A DNA stretch of 64,000 bases from Devosia sp. RR2S18 (GTDB lineage Bacteria; Pseudomonadota; Alphaproteobacteria; Rhizobiales; Devosiaceae): NCBI RefSeq assembly GCF_030177755.1, contig NZ_CP126539.1, positions 2,256,001 to 2,320,000 on the forward strand, read 5' to 3'. Made by a program: the position numbers and the translations under genes. This document shows, one piece after another, positions 19,291 through 28,737 of the stretch (the first letter of the stretch is position 1; the number at the start of each line of letters is the position of its first letter). The notes beneath the pieces were generated by a model. It worked only from the letters and a program-made list of their open reading frames with translations, was not told where the DNA came from and did not search any database.

Positions 19291-20784
19291 CTACCACCAG
19301 CGCCTTGGTGCGAAGTCTCCGCCCGCGCTCTTTTCGATGACACGCGCCGCGGCGAATAGGGTCTCCTCGTCGAACGGCTTGCCGATCAGTTGCAGGCCTA
19401 GTGGCAGGCCTTTGCTGTCCTTGCCGGCCGGAACGGCGATACCGGGCAACCCCGCCATGTTCACCGTCACGGTGAAGATGTCATTGAGGTACATCTTAAC
19501 CGGGTCATTCGCCATGTCTTCATCACCGATACCGAACGCGGCGGAGGGCGTTGCCGGCGTGAGGATGGCGTCCACGCCGCCGTTGAATACGTCCTCGAAG
19601 TCCCGCTTGATCAGCGTGCGGACTTTTTGAGCGCGCACATAGTAGGCGTCATAGTAACCGGCCGAGAGCACATAGGTCCCGATCATGATGCGGCGCTTCA
19701 CTTCGCGCCCGAACCCGGCGGCGCGGGTCAGCTCGTACATGTCGGTGATGTCCTTGCCGCTAACGCGTAGGCCATATTTCACACCGTCATATCGAGCGAG
19801 ATTGGACGAGGCTTCGGCAGGCGCTACGATGTAGTAGGCCGGCAGGGCGTATTTGGTGTGCGGCAAGGAGATATCCTGGACTGTCGCGCCCTCGGCCTTG
19901 AGCCATTCTAGGCCCTCCTGCCAAAGTTTCTCGATCTCCGCCGGCATGCCATCCATGCGGTATTCCCGCGGGACACCGATCGTCAGGCCCTTGACGCCCC
20001 GCTCGACCGCAGCGGCGAAGTCCGGTACCGGCATATCGACGCTGGTAGAATCCTTGGGGTCAAAACCCGACATGGAGGTCATCATCAGCGCCGCATCCTC
20101 GACAGAGCGCGCGATCGGCCCCGCCTGGTCAAGCGAGGAGGCAAAGGCGACCACACCCCAGCGCGAGCAGCGACCATAGGTGGGTTTGATCCCAACAGTA
20201 CCAGTCAGAGCTGCCGGCTGCCGGATCGAGCCGCCTGTGTCCGTTGCCGTCGCACCCGCACACAGCCAGGCGGCAACGGCGGATGCCGAACCGCCCGAGG
20301 AACCACCCGGCACCAGATTGGCATTGCTACCGTCGGCCCGGAAGGGGTTGATCACCGGGCCGTAATAGCTCGTCTCGTTGGACGACCCCATGGCGAATTC
20401 ATCCATGTTGAGCTTGCCCAACATGACGGCGCCATCGCGCCAGAGATTGCTCGTGACGGTAGACTCATATTCCGGCTTGAAACCGTTGAGGATGTGGCTG
20501 GCTGCCTGGGTATGCACACCCTTGGTGCCGAACAGATCCTTGATGCCGACCGGAATGCCTTCAAGAAGACCGGCTTCCCCCTTGCCGAGCTTTTCGTCGC
20601 TGGCCTTGGCCATCTCCGTAGCTTGGTCGGCAGTGACCGCCACATAGGCGTTGAGGGCCGGATTACCTGCTTCGATTGCCGTCAGATAGGCGCCAGTGAG
20701 CTCGGCAGCCGTGAAGTCCTTGGCGGCCAGTCCCTTGCGGGCTTCGGCGATGGTGAGTTTGGTTAGGTCGGTCAAATCAGTCAC
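19291..20784 (-). CDS. gatA: Asp-tRNA(Asn)/Glu-tRNA(Gln) amidotransferase subunit A
   Basis: Glutaminase subunit of GatCAB, releasing ammonia for transamidation. 497 residues of the amidase-signature family. The Ser-cisSer-Lys triad is visible: Lys in [14 protein letters not shown] (about residue 78), the Gly/Ser-rich block [15 protein letters not shown] (about 155) and the nucleophile in [14 protein letters not shown] (about 178). The start is GTG with a close AAGGAAA site. An acetyltransferase gene (34-bp gap) separates it from gatC. Confidence 0.96.
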   Translation of the reverse strand: MTDLTDLTKLTIAEARKGLAAKDFTAAELTGAYLTAIEAGNPALNAYVAVTADQATEMAKASDEKLGKGEAGLLEGIPVGIKDLFGTKGVHTQAASHILNGFKPEYESTVTSNLWRDGAVMLGKLNMDEFAMGSSNETSYYGPVINPFRADGSNANLVPGGSSGGSASAVAAWLCAGATATDTGGSIRQPAALTGTVGIKPTYGRCSRWGVVAFASSLDQAGPIARSVEDAALMMTSMSGFDPKDSTSVDMPVPDFAAAVERGVKGLTIGVPREYRMDGMPAEIEKLWQEGLEWLKAEGATVQDISLPHTKYALPAYYIVAPAEASSNLARYDGVKYGLRVSGKDITDMYELTRAAGFGREVKRRIMIGTYVLSAGYYDAYYVRAQKVRTLIKRDFEDVFNGGVDAILTPATPSAAFGIGDEDMANDPVKMYLNDIFTVTVNMAGLPGIAVPAGKDSKGLPLGLQLIGKPFDEETLFAAARVIEKSAGGDFAPRRWW

Positions 20785-20818
20785 TTTCCTTGTGCGTTAG
20801 CGCCAGGATGCGAATAGG

Positions 20819-21304
20819 TTATGCGGGTTCAGCGGGGGCTTCGAGAGGCATCTCGAAGAAGGCCGACCACTCGCTGTCGGGGTAATCGAGGAAGGGGCCG
20901 CGCGGGCGAAATCCGCTGCGGGTGTAGAGCCGATGGGCCCCCGCAAAGCCGTCGCCGGTACCCGTTTCGAGCATCAACATCGCCATCCCCTTTTCGCGAG
21001 CCAGCGCGACGATTGAGGCAAGAAGAGCCGAGCCTACCCGCTGTCCTCTTACGTGTGGGTCGGTGAACATGCGCTTCACCTCCCCCAGGTCGGCTGAGTG
21101 TACCTTAAGCGCTCCAATGCCGACAGCAGCTCCAGCTTCATCCCGGGCGACGAACACCGTGGTGTCTTCGCCGGCCATCTGCTCCACCGTCATCTTGAAC
21201 TGGAATTCAGGTGGCGAAAGCGGCAGGAGGTGCTCGTTCAATGCCGCCACGAGCCGGCGAACATCGTCCTGCAGCGGGGCTTCAATGGCAACAGAGATGG
21301 CCAT
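20819..21304 (-). CDS. GNAT family N-acetyltransferase between gatC and gatA
   Basis: 161 residues. The acetyl-CoA motif A is VKRMFTDPHVRGQRVGSALL, and the later segment HRLYTRSGFRPRGPFLDY matches motif B. Similar single-domain enzymes of the PhnO/YjaB type acetylate small molecules, but the substrate here is unknown. The start codon directly follows the gatC stop, and the gene ends 34 bp before gatA, so it is embedded in the gat operon and almost certainly cotranscribed with it. Confidence 0.87.
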   Translation of the reverse strand: MAISVAIEAPLQDDVRRLVAALNEHLLPLSPPEFQFKMTVEQMAGEDTTVFVARDEAGAAVGIGALKVHSADLGEVKRMFTDPHVRGQRVGSALLASIVALAREKGMAMLMLETGTGDGFAGAHRLYTRSGFRPRGPFLDYPDSEWSAFFEMPLEAPAEPA

Positions 21305-21592
21305 CTACTCGACCACCTTGGGCACCATGAAGAAGTTGTCCTCACTCAGTGGGGCGTTGCTGACGATCTTGTCGGCATAGCTGCCATCGGAAATGACATC
21401 GTCACGACGACGGAGCGTCATCGGCATCACCGAGGTCATCGGCTCAACGCCCGACACATCAACCTCATCAAGCTGCTCGACGAAGCCGAGAATCGCATTC
21501 AGCTCTTCCTGGTAGCCGGCGACTTCGTCCTCCTCGATGCGAATACGGGCAAGGCGGCCGATACGCTTGACGGTGCTGGCGTCGACGGACAT
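21305..21592 (-). CDS. gatC: Asp-tRNA(Asn)/Glu-tRNA(Gln) amidotransferase subunit C
   Basis: Small chaperone-like subunit that wraps GatA and GatB. 95 residues. Typical N-terminus [19 protein letters not shown], central helix [17 protein letters not shown], and the family C-terminal part beginning [15 protein letters not shown] and ending [17 protein letters not shown]. The ATG at 21592 gives the normal family length; the frame extends 20 codons upstream without support. Confidence 0.95.
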   Translation of the reverse strand: MSVDASTVKRIGRLARIRIEEDEVAGYQEELNAILGFVEQLDEVDVSGVEPMTSVMPMTLRRRDDVISDGSYADKIVSNAPLSEDNFFMVPKVVE

Positions 21593-21677
21593 GAGGCTGA
21601 ACTCCGGATAGGCGTCTTGTTTGCGGGCGTTATTAACAACCGCGACCGGCAAAAGACAATGGGAATGGCTATCCAGC

Positions 21678-22205
21678 TCAGACTTCTACCGCCATGCTCC
21701 GTTCCAGCGCCACCAAGCCAGTGCCATCGAGCCTCTCGCGCAGGACCGCAAAAGCTTGCTCAACAGCTTCATCATCCCCGGCCAGAGCGATCAACCGAGG
21801 TACCGCCCCCTCAAGCAGGCTCTTGCCGAGATGGATCAACTCCGAGTCGGTCCCAAAAAGCACGGCCACGGAGCCGCTCGCCCAACGCCCCAAACGACCA
21901 GGCGCCTCTTGCAACAAGAGCAAAGGCGCTTCATCCGCTGCATCGATCAAAACGGCCCCGCGACCACCGCCCCAAGCCTGAACCCCGGCGCCCTCCTCGC
22001 TGTCGATGAGCCGTTGAGCCGGCCGCCTTCGCCATGCTTCGAGGTTGACCTGCGCCAGGCTCTCGCCAAACCCGTCAATGATCTGATCCGCGCCTGAAAC
22101 AAGTTCAGTAGCGTCGATATCAGCCATCGCTCGTGCATTCAGCACCACAATGGCACCACCGATATGGATGCGCAGGGTCGTCCCGCCGAACCAGGTAAGT
22201 TTCAC
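21678..22205 (-). CDS. Degenerate metallo-beta-lactamase-like protein (UPF0173-related)
   Basis: 175 residues. The N-terminus [17 protein letters not shown] resembles the first strands of UPF0173 metal-dependent hydrolases (typically KxTWLGHAxFxI). The rest has the alternating short strand pattern of the fold, but none of the zinc ligands: there is no HxHxDH motif, and the His of the usual GHA turn is replaced. Hydrolase activity is therefore unlikely. In related bacteria an intact UPF0173 gene often sits near ruvX/gatC, so this may be a decayed or repurposed copy. The start is probably GTG 22205; the frame extends to 22304, which would overlap the neighbour. Confidence 0.6.
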   Translation of the reverse strand: MKLTWFGGTTLRIHIGGAIVVLNARAMADIDATELVSGADQIIDGFGESLAQVNLEAWRRRPAQRLIDSEEGAGVQAWGGGRGAVLIDAADEAPLLLLQEAPGRLGRWASGSVAVLFGTDSELIHLGKSLLEGAVPRLIALAGDDEAVEQAFAVLRERLDGTGLVALERSMAVEV

Positions 22206-22215
22206 GACACGTCCG

Positions 22216-22692
22216 TCAACTCGCCCTACGTTGGTGTTCCAACAAATAGCGGGTCGCCAATGCGATCGACGGAGGAATGGCCCTGTCCTTGCGGTAGTCG
22301 GCAACCACCCGCCTTGCTATTCCGAGTCGCGCAGCCATCCCGTCCAAACTCAGCCTCAGATCGTCCATCGCCTGCCGAAACTCGTCATTGCGCATTGTGA
22401 CGGGAGCGAGCTCTTCGATCCAAACAGCAGAGAGTTCTTGCCCATCGGGCCACATCAGCGCGTCCCCACGCTCGCGAACCCTGAAAGAAGCAAACAGTTC
22501 CGGGTTGTCGCGTAAGGCGACGAAATGCCTGTGGCTCATGATCGCCGGGCGCAGATCGACTATCTCGACCTTTCCGCCTTCCCATTCGACAGAGACTTTC
22601 ATCTCCCCAGCAAACCGGGCACTGCGAATACGCGGTAATGGCCCGCCGATTTCGACGAAGTCATCTTCTGGAGTTAGTTCGATTCCATTCAT
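22216..22692 (-). CDS. DUF2442 domain protein with C-terminal helix-turn-helix
   Basis: About 158 residues. The N-terminal part (RIRSARFAGEMKVSVEWEGG, then KVEIVDLRPAI) matches DUF2442. The C-terminal 55 residues (FRQAMDDLRLSLDGMAARLG, then IARRVVADYRKDRAIPPSIA) read as a Cro/C1-like helix-turn-helix. DUF2442 genes commonly sit directly after DUF4160 genes, as here, and such pairs have been treated as toxin-antitoxin-like. The HTH suggests an autoregulator. ATG 22692 is used; the frame begins with TTG two codons earlier. The start overlaps the end of the upstream DUF4160 reading frame by about 30 bases. Confidence 0.75.
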   Translation of the reverse strand: MNGIELTPEDDFVEIGGPLPRIRSARFAGEMKVSVEWEGGKVEIVDLRPAIMSHRHFVALRDNPELFASFRVRERGDALMWPDGQELSAVWIEELAPVTMRNDEFRQAMDDLRLSLDGMAARLGIARRVVADYRKDRAIPPSIALATRYLLEHQRRAS

Positions 22693-22893
22693 TCTCAAGA
22701 AGCTCCAGGTTCTGACGCGCCCAATTCAGGGCAGTCTGAAGGTCCTTCCTTCTCATGCGGCCGTTCAAAACACGCAGATCAGCAAGGCTGACGGACACCT
22801 CACCATCGGGGGCCGAGATATGGAATGCGGCGGCCGATGGTCATCCGCATAAATCCGGATATGCACTGCACCTAATTCCACTATGGTAGGCAT
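22661..22893 (-). pseudogene. DUF4160 family gene, disrupted by a one-base frameshift
   Basis: Reading from ATG 22893 (AGGGGG six bases upstream) gives MPTIVELGAVHIRIYADDHR, then PPH, the family N-terminus. The frame then runs out at a stop after about 42 codons. Shifting frame near 22823-22826 restores FHISAPDGEVSVSLADLRV and continues through LNGRMRRKDLQTALNWARQN to a stop at 22661. Insertion of one T in the CATTCC stretch (CAT-TTC) would give an intact 77-residue protein with the conserved HFHI motif. It is either a recent pseudogene or a sequencing error in a short homopolymer. It overlaps the DUF2442 start. Confidence 0.75.
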
Positions 22894-23059
22894 CTTACCC
22901 CCTCGAATAGTGCGCCACACGCACTTTCTCAGATGCCGTCGCAGATTTTAATTAGTAGAACTACTTAGCCGCTAAACCGAGTGCTTAAGCGATCATACCA
23001 GGAGTCTTTTGCAACTAGGTTCACTGTATGTTCTGCATGCCTCAATGTCAAGGACCTGT

Positions 23060-23521
23060 ATGTCGAACGATCTGAGCAATCCCCTCGAGGCCATCCCTGC
23101 CACCGGCAAGATACTGGGCCTAGATCTCGGTACGAAGACCATCGGGGTCGCGGTGTCAGATGCTATGCGCTACTCGGCGACGCCGCTCGAGACGATCAAG
23201 CGCACCAAGTTCACCCAGGACGCAGAACGCTTGGAACAACTGATCGCCTCGAATCACGTCGTTGCAATCATCCTGGGCCTGCCTCTCAACATGGATGGCT
23301 CCGAAGGGCCTCGAGTGCAGTCTACGCGGGCATTCGCGCGCAACCTTGCTCAGAGAGTAGCTCTGCCGATCGCCTTTTGGGATGAGCGCCTTTCCACCAG
23401 TGCCGTTACCCGGATGATGATCGAAGCTGACCTGCGCCGCGACCGGCGGGCCGAGGTCGTCGACAAGTTGGCGGCCAGCTACATTCTCCAGGGCGCTCTG
23501 GACCGGCTCCGGCGGGGATAA
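23060..23521 (+). CDS. ruvX: Putative pre-16S rRNA nuclease / Holliday junction resolvase-like RuvX (YqgF)
   Basis: RNase H-fold nuclease implicated in 16S rRNA 5' end maturation. 153 residues from ATG 23060, which has AAGGA 5 bases upstream. Motifs: GLDLGTKTIGVAVSD (first Asp), ILGLPLNMDGSEGPR and FWDERLSTSAV (Glu), then RRAEVVDKLAASYIL (final Asp). First gene of a plus-strand run ruvX-pyrB-pyrC-plsY-dprA. The 166-bp gap before it contains a 12-bp palindrome AGTAGAACTACT that may belong to the promoter region. Confidence 0.94.
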   Translation: MSNDLSNPLEAIPATGKILGLDLGTKTIGVAVSDAMRYSATPLETIKRTKFTQDAERLEQLIASNHVVAIILGLPLNMDGSEGPRVQSTRAFARNLAQRVALPIAFWDERLSTSAVTRMMIEADLRRDRRAEVVDKLAASYILQGALDRLRRG

Positions 23522-23593
23522 TCGCTGGGCAGAGTTGAATTGCGCTCTCGCCTCCGCTAGACCGCAGCAAATCTCCAGAAGGATGTGGAGCTT

Positions 23594-24580
23594 ATGGCTC
23601 AGGATAGCGCCGAACAGGCCGCTTCGTCCGCCGGTTCGTCCGGCGATTTCCCTCCTTTTCGGCAGCGTCACCTGCTTTCCATCGCCGACCTGCAGCAGCA
23701 TGAGATCATCGACCTGCTTGATCGGGCCGAGCGTATGGTGCCGGTCAGCCGGCAGGAGCGGAAATTGCATCCGACGCTAGCTGGCAAGACCCAGATCAAC
23801 CTTTTCTTCGAGCCGTCGACCCGCACCCAGTCGTCATTTGAAATTGCCGGCAAGCGCCTCGGCGCACTCGTGGTCAATATGTCGGTCAAGACCAGTTCGG
23901 TGTCCAAGGGCGAAACCCTGATCGACACTGCGGCTACCCTCAACGCCATGCGCCCGGACGTGCTGGTGGTCCGCCACTCTGCCGCGGGCGCCGTGGAACT
24001 CTTGAGCCAGAAAGTCGGATGCTCGGTGGTCAATGCTGGAGATGGGGCTCACGAGCACCCCACCCAGGCGCTGCTCGATGCCCTCACGATCCGCAATCAC
24101 AAGGGACGCCTCGGCGGTCTTACCGTGGCCATTTGCGGGGACATCGCTAATTCCCGGGTGGCCCGCTCTAATCTCCTGCTCCTGGGCGCGCTTCATGTGC
24201 GAACCCGGGTGATCGCCCCTCGTAATCTCCTGCCGGCAGGCATTGAACATCTGGCCACCGAAGTCTTCACCGACATGAACGAGGGACTGAAAGGCGTCGA
24301 CGTGGTGATGATGCTTCGCCTGCAACACGAGCGCGCCAACGGCAAGATGATCCCGTCGATTCGCGAGTACTACCGGTTCTTTGGCCTTGATGCTGAAAAG
24401 CTCGCCTGCGCCAAGCCGGAGGCCATCGTTATGCATCCAGGTCCGATGAATAGAGGCGTCGAAATCGATCCCGCAATTGCCGACGGCCCGCGCTCGGTGA
24501 TCACCGATCAGGTCGAGATGGGCGTCGCCGTCCGGATGGCCGTGCTGGACGCTTTGTTGTCCCAGGGAGCAGCAGCATGA
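23594..24580 (+). CDS. pyrB: Aspartate carbamoyltransferase catalytic subunit
   Basis: Second step of pyrimidine synthesis, joining carbamoyl phosphate and aspartate. 328 residues. Carbamoyl-phosphate motif [15 protein letters not shown] (about residue 78), [14 protein letters not shown] (about 156), and the aspartate-binding region near [15 protein letters not shown] 23594 is preferred; a GTG three codons earlier is possible. The gene overlaps the start of pyrC (ATGATG), so the two are translationally coupled. In bacteria with this arrangement, PyrB forms a dodecamer with a non-catalytic PyrC. Confidence 0.95.
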   Translation: MAQDSAEQAASSAGSSGDFPPFRQRHLLSIADLQQHEIIDLLDRAERMVPVSRQERKLHPTLAGKTQINLFFEPSTRTQSSFEIAGKRLGALVVNMSVKTSSVSKGETLIDTAATLNAMRPDVLVVRHSAAGAVELLSQKVGCSVVNAGDGAHEHPTQALLDALTIRNHKGRLGGLTVAICGDIANSRVARSNLLLLGALHVRTRVIAPRNLLPAGIEHLATEVFTDMNEGLKGVDVVMMLRLQHERANGKMIPSIREYYRFFGLDAEKLACAKPEAIVMHPGPMNRGVEIDPAIADGPRSVITDQVEMGVAVRMAVLDALLSQGAAA

Positions 24581-25875
24581 TGCGCCCCCTTCTTGTTGAA
24601 AATGCCCGAGTGGTCGACCCAGCTTCGGGGACCGACGCCAGGGGCGCTGTACTAGTCGAGAGCGGCAGCATCAGCGATATCGCCCTGAACGGACCGGTTG
24701 GGGTGCCCGACGGCGCCGAAGTTGTTGACGCCGCAGGCCATGTTCTCTCGCCTGGCCTCATCGACATGCGCGTCTTTACGGGCGAGCCCGGCAAAGAATA
24801 TCGGGAAACCTTCCAGTCCGCGGGCGAAGCTGCCGCTGCCGGTGGCGTCACCAGCTTCGTGATGATGCCCGACACCGTGCCGACCGTCGACGACGGGGCT
24901 CTCGTCGACTTCCTCATCCGTCGCGCCCAAGTGACGAGCAAGGTCAACGTCTTACCCGCCGCTGCCCTTACTAAGGGTCTCGCCGGTCAGGAGCTCACCG
25001 AATTCGGACTCCTCAAGGAAGCGGGCGCGGTGTGCCTCACCGACGGGCGGGAATCTATTCAGTCGACCGCCCTACTCCGGGCCGCGATGAGCTACGCAGC
25101 CAACTTCGACATGACGATAGTGCATCACCTGTCGGAGCGTGGGCTGACTGGTGAAGGGGTCATGAACGAGGGCTTGTTCGCCACTGTGCTTGGTCTCAAA
25201 GGCATTCCGCGGGAAGCCGAGACTATTCCCCTCGGCAGGGATCTGCAGCTGGCTGCGCTCACAGGGGTGAAATATCACGCGGCTCAAATCTCCTGCAGCG
25301 CATCGGTCGAACTCGTCGCCGCCGCCAAGAAGCGCAACCGGATGGTTACCGCAGGGGTGTCGATCAACAATCTTGCGCTGAACGAGAACGACATCGGACG
25401 CTACCGCACCTTCTTCAAATTGTCGCCGCCACTGCGGGCCGAATACGATCGCCAGGCGGTCATCGAAGGACTGCGTAACGGCACGATCGACACCATCCAC
25501 TCCGATCATGATCCGCAGGACGCCGAGGTCAAGCGCCAGCCATTTGCTGAGGCTTCGATTGGCGCGATCGGGCTCGAGACCCTGCTTGCAGCGGCACTTC
25601 GCCTGGTTCATTCCGGCGATGTGGACCTGCTGACTGTTCTTCGTGCAATGACCAGTCGACCAGCCGAAATCCTCCGTCTCCCCTCCGGCCGCATCACCCG
25701 GGGGGCTCCGGCCGACCTCATCCTCTTTGATCCCGACTATCCCTGGCAGGTCGCGGAGCACAAAATCCGTTCACGGTCCCGCAATACCAGCTTTGAAGGT
25801 GCGCGGCTTGCTGGCAAAGTGATGCGGACCATCGTGGGTGGCAAAACTGTCCACATCCACACCGAGGAAGACTGA
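24577..25875 (+). CDS. pyrC: Dihydroorotase-like protein lacking metal ligands (PyrC', non-catalytic)
   Basis: 432 residues of the class I dihydroorotase fold. The metal-binding HxH that should follow the strand GLID is replaced: the sequence reads [13 protein letters not shown] (Arg-65, Phe-67). The later histidine motif EVTPHH is TAGVSINN here, and DHAPH reads DHDPQ. The protein therefore cannot bind the catalytic zinc pair. This matches the inactive PyrC' of Pseudomonas-type aspartate carbamoyltransferase, where it is structural. An active dihydroorotase should be encoded elsewhere in the genome. It overlaps pyrB and lies 3 bp before plsY. Confidence 0.9.
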   Translation: MMRPLLVENARVVDPASGTDARGAVLVESGSISDIALNGPVGVPDGAEVVDAAGHVLSPGLIDMRVFTGEPGKEYRETFQSAGEAAAAGGVTSFVMMPDTVPTVDDGALVDFLIRRAQVTSKVNVLPAAALTKGLAGQELTEFGLLKEAGAVCLTDGRESIQSTALLRAAMSYAANFDMTIVHHLSERGLTGEGVMNEGLFATVLGLKGIPREAETIPLGRDLQLAALTGVKYHAAQISCSASVELVAAAKKRNRMVTAGVSINNLALNENDIGRYRTFFKLSPPLRAEYDRQAVIEGLRNGTIDTIHSDHDPQDAEVKRQPFAEASIGAIGLETLLAAALRLVHSGDVDLLTVLRAMTSRPAEILRLPSGRITRGAPADLILFDPDYPWQVAEHKIRSRSRNTSFEGARLAGKVMRTIVGGKTVHIHTEED

Positions 25876-25878
25876 TCG

Positions 25879-26475
25879 ATGTACGCCAATCTGCTCCTTG
25901 CCGCCGTCCTCGGCTATTTCTGCGGCTCAATTCCATTTGGTCTGCTGCTGACCCGTGCTGCCGGGATGGGCGATATCCGCGCCATCGGCTCAGGCAATAT
26001 CGGGGCCACCAATGTGCTGCGGACCGGCAATCGCTGGCTGGCTTTCTTCACCCTTCTGCTCGACGCCGCAAAAGCTGCTCTGCCCATCCTGGTCGCGCGT
26101 GCGTTCTGGGGTGAGGAGGCTGCTATGGTGGCAGCCGTAGCGGCCTTCCTCGGCCACTGCTTTCCGGCGTGGCTCGGCTTCAAGGGTGGCAAGGGTGTCG
26201 CCGTGTTTATCGGTTCGCTCCTTGCACTCTCCTGGCCGGTCGGTCTCATCTTCTGCGCGGTCTGGCTGCTGATTGCCTTTACCCGCAAGCTCTCCTCCCT
26301 GGCAGCGCTCACCGCAGCCACGACGGCGCCGATCTTTGCCTATGTCATCGTAGGGGAATGGCTGGCCGGCACCGCGGCGATCATGGCGGTGCTCCTCTTT
26401 ATCCAGCACCGCGAGAACATCAGTCGCTTGATGGCGGGAACTGAGCCCACCATCGGCTCCGGCAAGAAGGCCTAA
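25879..26475 (+). CDS. plsY: Glycerol-3-phosphate acyltransferase PlsY
   Basis: Inner-membrane enzyme transferring an acyl group from acyl-phosphate to glycerol-3-phosphate, the first step of phospholipid synthesis. 198 residues with five to six membrane segments. All three conserved cytoplasmic motifs are present: CGSIPFGLLLTR, IGSGNIGATNVLRTGN and LGHCFPAWLGFKGGKGVA. It starts 3 bp after pyrC and ends 4 bp before dprA, so the genes form one operon. Confidence 0.95.
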   Translation: MYANLLLAAVLGYFCGSIPFGLLLTRAAGMGDIRAIGSGNIGATNVLRTGNRWLAFFTLLLDAAKAALPILVARAFWGEEAAMVAAVAAFLGHCFPAWLGFKGGKGVAVFIGSLLALSWPVGLIFCAVWLLIAFTRKLSSLAALTAATTAPIFAYVIVGEWLAGTAAIMAVLLFIQHRENISRLMAGTEPTIGSGKKA

Positions 26476-26479
26476 TCCC

Positions 26480-27607
26480 ATGAGCCAGAGGGGCGCAGAG
26501 CAAGTTCTGTCGCCCACCCGCCGTGTTGCCTGGCTGCGGTTGCTCCGCACCGACAATGTCGGGCCAGTCACTTTCCGGCAGTTGCTCAGCCGCTTCGGCT
26601 CCGCTGAGGCTGCGCTAGATGCCCTTCCCGATCTTCTCCGGCGCACAGGTAAACTCTCTCGCATAACGACCCAAGCCCAGGCGGAGGATGAAATTACCGG
26701 TCTGACCCGCTATGGCGCGCGCCTGGTCGCCACCGGCGAGCCGGACTATCCGGACCTGCTCAATCACATTCACGCCGGCCCGCCATTGGTCACGCTGGTC
26801 GGTGGCGAAAACCTTGATTGGCACCGAACTGTCGGGATCGTGGGGGCTCGTAACGCCTCTTCGGCGGGCATCAAGATGACCCGGCTGCTATCCACCGAAC
26901 TGGGGGAGCGCCGCTATACGATCATTTCCGGTTTGGCGCGCGGCATTGATGCCGCTGCCCATCGGGCCAGCCTTGCCACCGGCACAATCGCCGTGCTGGC
27001 TGGTGGGCTCGACAGGATCTACCCCGACGAGAACGTTCCGCTTGCGCAAGAGATTGTGGACAATGGCGGCGCGCTCATCACCGAAATGCCGCTGGGCTGG
27101 GAGCCCCGCGCGCGCGACTTCCCCAGGCGTAACCGACTAGTTTCCGGTCTGTCGTTGGGAATTGTCGTGGTGGAGGCGGCCAAGCGGTCTGGCTCCCTGA
27201 TCACCGCTCGACTGGCTCTTGAACAAAACCGCGACGTCTTCGCCGTTCCCGGGTCGCCGCTCGATCCTCGCGCCGAGGGCGGCAACGCGCTGATCCAACA
27301 GGGTGCTAAGCTCATCACCTGCGCCGAAGACATCGTTGAGACCTTGGGCAGCGTCGATCCGAGACGCACGGCTCTCTTCGACCGGGAATGGTCGACCGAT
27401 TTCGAGAGCGAGCCGCCGATCACGCTGAGCGACGACGAAAAGTCACGGCTCCTAGCCTCCCTCAGCTCGACACCGGTCGACGTCGACGAATTGATCGGCC
27501 AATCGGGCCTCTCCGCTTCGACCATGCAGATGCTGCTGCTGGAACTCGACCTGGCGGGCCAGATCGAGTGGTCCAGCGGGCAGCTTGTGGCCCTGCGCTA
27601 TAGCTAG
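26480..27607 (+). CDS. dprA: DNA-processing protein DprA
   Basis: Binds incoming single-stranded DNA and loads RecA during transformation; it is widely conserved even where competence is unknown. 375 residues. There is an N-terminal helical SAM-like region, then the Rossmann core with GIVGARNASSAG (about residue 118), ISGLARGIDAAAH (about 150), VLAGGLDRIYP and FPRRNRLVSGLS. A C-terminal winged-helix domain (about 320-375) starts with SSTPVDVDELIGQSGLS. Its stop overlaps that of the convergent aldo/keto reductase gene. Confidence 0.94.
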   Translation: MSQRGAEQVLSPTRRVAWLRLLRTDNVGPVTFRQLLSRFGSAEAALDALPDLLRRTGKLSRITTQAQAEDEITGLTRYGARLVATGEPDYPDLLNHIHAGPPLVTLVGGENLDWHRTVGIVGARNASSAGIKMTRLLSTELGERRYTIISGLARGIDAAAHRASLATGTIAVLAGGLDRIYPDENVPLAQEIVDNGGALITEMPLGWEPRARDFPRRNRLVSGLSLGIVVVEAAKRSGSLITARLALEQNRDVFAVPGSPLDPRAEGGNALIQQGAKLITCAEDIVETLGSVDPRRTALFDREWSTDFESEPPITLSDDEKSRLLASLSSTPVDVDELIGQSGLSASTMQMLLLELDLAGQIEWSSGQLVALRYS

Positions 27608-28629
27608 CGGCCACCCTCGATCTTGCGGTTGCGCTGGTTGATGCCACCCTCGCCATAGGGGTAATCGTCCATCTCCGGTTTGCTCGCGGCGTCGAGCTTG
27701 GCGATATCCTCGTGCGTCAGCATCAGTGATGCGGCGCCCAGATTGTCGGCCAACTGTTCGGTCGTCCGGGCGCCCAGGATAACCGAGGTTACCGCCGGCT
27801 GCGCGGCCACCCAGGCGAGCGCCACCTGTGCCATGCTGGCCTTGTGCACCTTGGCAATGTCTTCGACCGCGCCGATGACCTCCCAGGTCATCGGGTTGGA
27901 GTTGCGCTTGTCAAAAGCCTCCATGCCGCGCTTCGGATTTTCACCCAGCCGGGTTGCTCCTGTGGGCATCTGGTCACGCTTGTACTTCCCCGACAGCCAG
28001 CCCCCGCCCAATGGTGACCAAGGCAGAAGTCCGATACTGGAGTCCTGGCAGGCAGGCACAATCTCATGCTCGATGTCGCGGACCAGCAGATTGTATTGCG
28101 GCTGGAGCGTCACCGGCGGTTGATATCCATTCGCCCTGGCCATCCACACCGCCTTGGTCAATTGCCAGCCGAGGAAGTTCGAGAAGCCGTAGTAAGCGAT
28201 CTTGCCGGCGGCGATGGCGTCATCAAGGAAGCGCAAGGTCTCGTCTATGGGCGTCAGCGCGTCCCAGCCGTGCATCTGATAAAGGTCGATCTGCTCGACA
28301 TCGAGGCGTTGAAGCGAAGCGTCGAGCGCCTCACTGAGGTGCTTGCGCGAAAGGCCGAGGTGATTGGGTCCCTGCCCCATGGGAAAACGGCCCTTGGTGG
28401 CAATCACCAGATCGCGCAACTTCTTCCCCTTGAGCCAGCGACCGATGATCTCTTCGGAGACGCCGGCGGAATAAACGTCAGCTGTGTCGAGGAAATTGCC
28501 GCCCGCTTCGACATAGTCGTCCATGATCCGGAACGAGGTCGCCTCGTCGGCTTCCGAGCCAAAGGTCATTGTTCCCAAGCAGTATGCCGAAACGACTGCG
28601 CCGCTGTTGCCGAGCTTGCGGTATTCCAT
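27604..28629 (-). CDS. Aldo/keto reductase
   Basis: 341-residue NADPH-dependent TIM-barrel oxidoreductase. N-terminus MEYRKLGNSGAVVSAYCLGT. Catalytic tetrad residues are apparent: Asp and Tyr in FLDTADVYSAGVSEE, Lys in VIATKGRF, His in YQMHGWD. The cofactor segment near the C-terminus is SVILGARTTEQL. This subgroup (YghZ/PdxI-like) often reduces sugar-derived or other aldehydes; the substrate is unknown. ATG 28629 with GAGGAG upstream is chosen over the longer frame. It is divergent from topA. Confidence 0.9.
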   Translation of the reverse strand: MEYRKLGNSGAVVSAYCLGTMTFGSEADEATSFRIMDDYVEAGGNFLDTADVYSAGVSEEIIGRWLKGKKLRDLVIATKGRFPMGQGPNHLGLSRKHLSEALDASLQRLDVEQIDLYQMHGWDALTPIDETLRFLDDAIAAGKIAYYGFSNFLGWQLTKAVWMARANGYQPPVTLQPQYNLLVRDIEHEIVPACQDSSIGLLPWSPLGGGWLSGKYKRDQMPTGATRLGENPKRGMEAFDKRNSNPMTWEVIGAVEDIAKVHKASMAQVALAWVAAQPAVTSVILGARTTEQLADNLGAASLMLTHEDIAKLDAASKPEMDDYPYGEGGINQRNRKIEGGR

Positions 28630-28737
28630 CTTCTCTTCTCCTCTTATCGCCGGTGAAAATAGCTCCCCTTCGGGGAGGGCCACAAGGGTAACGGCCAGCC
28701 CGTTGACAGGGTGCATCGGGTTCACCATGTTGCGCGA

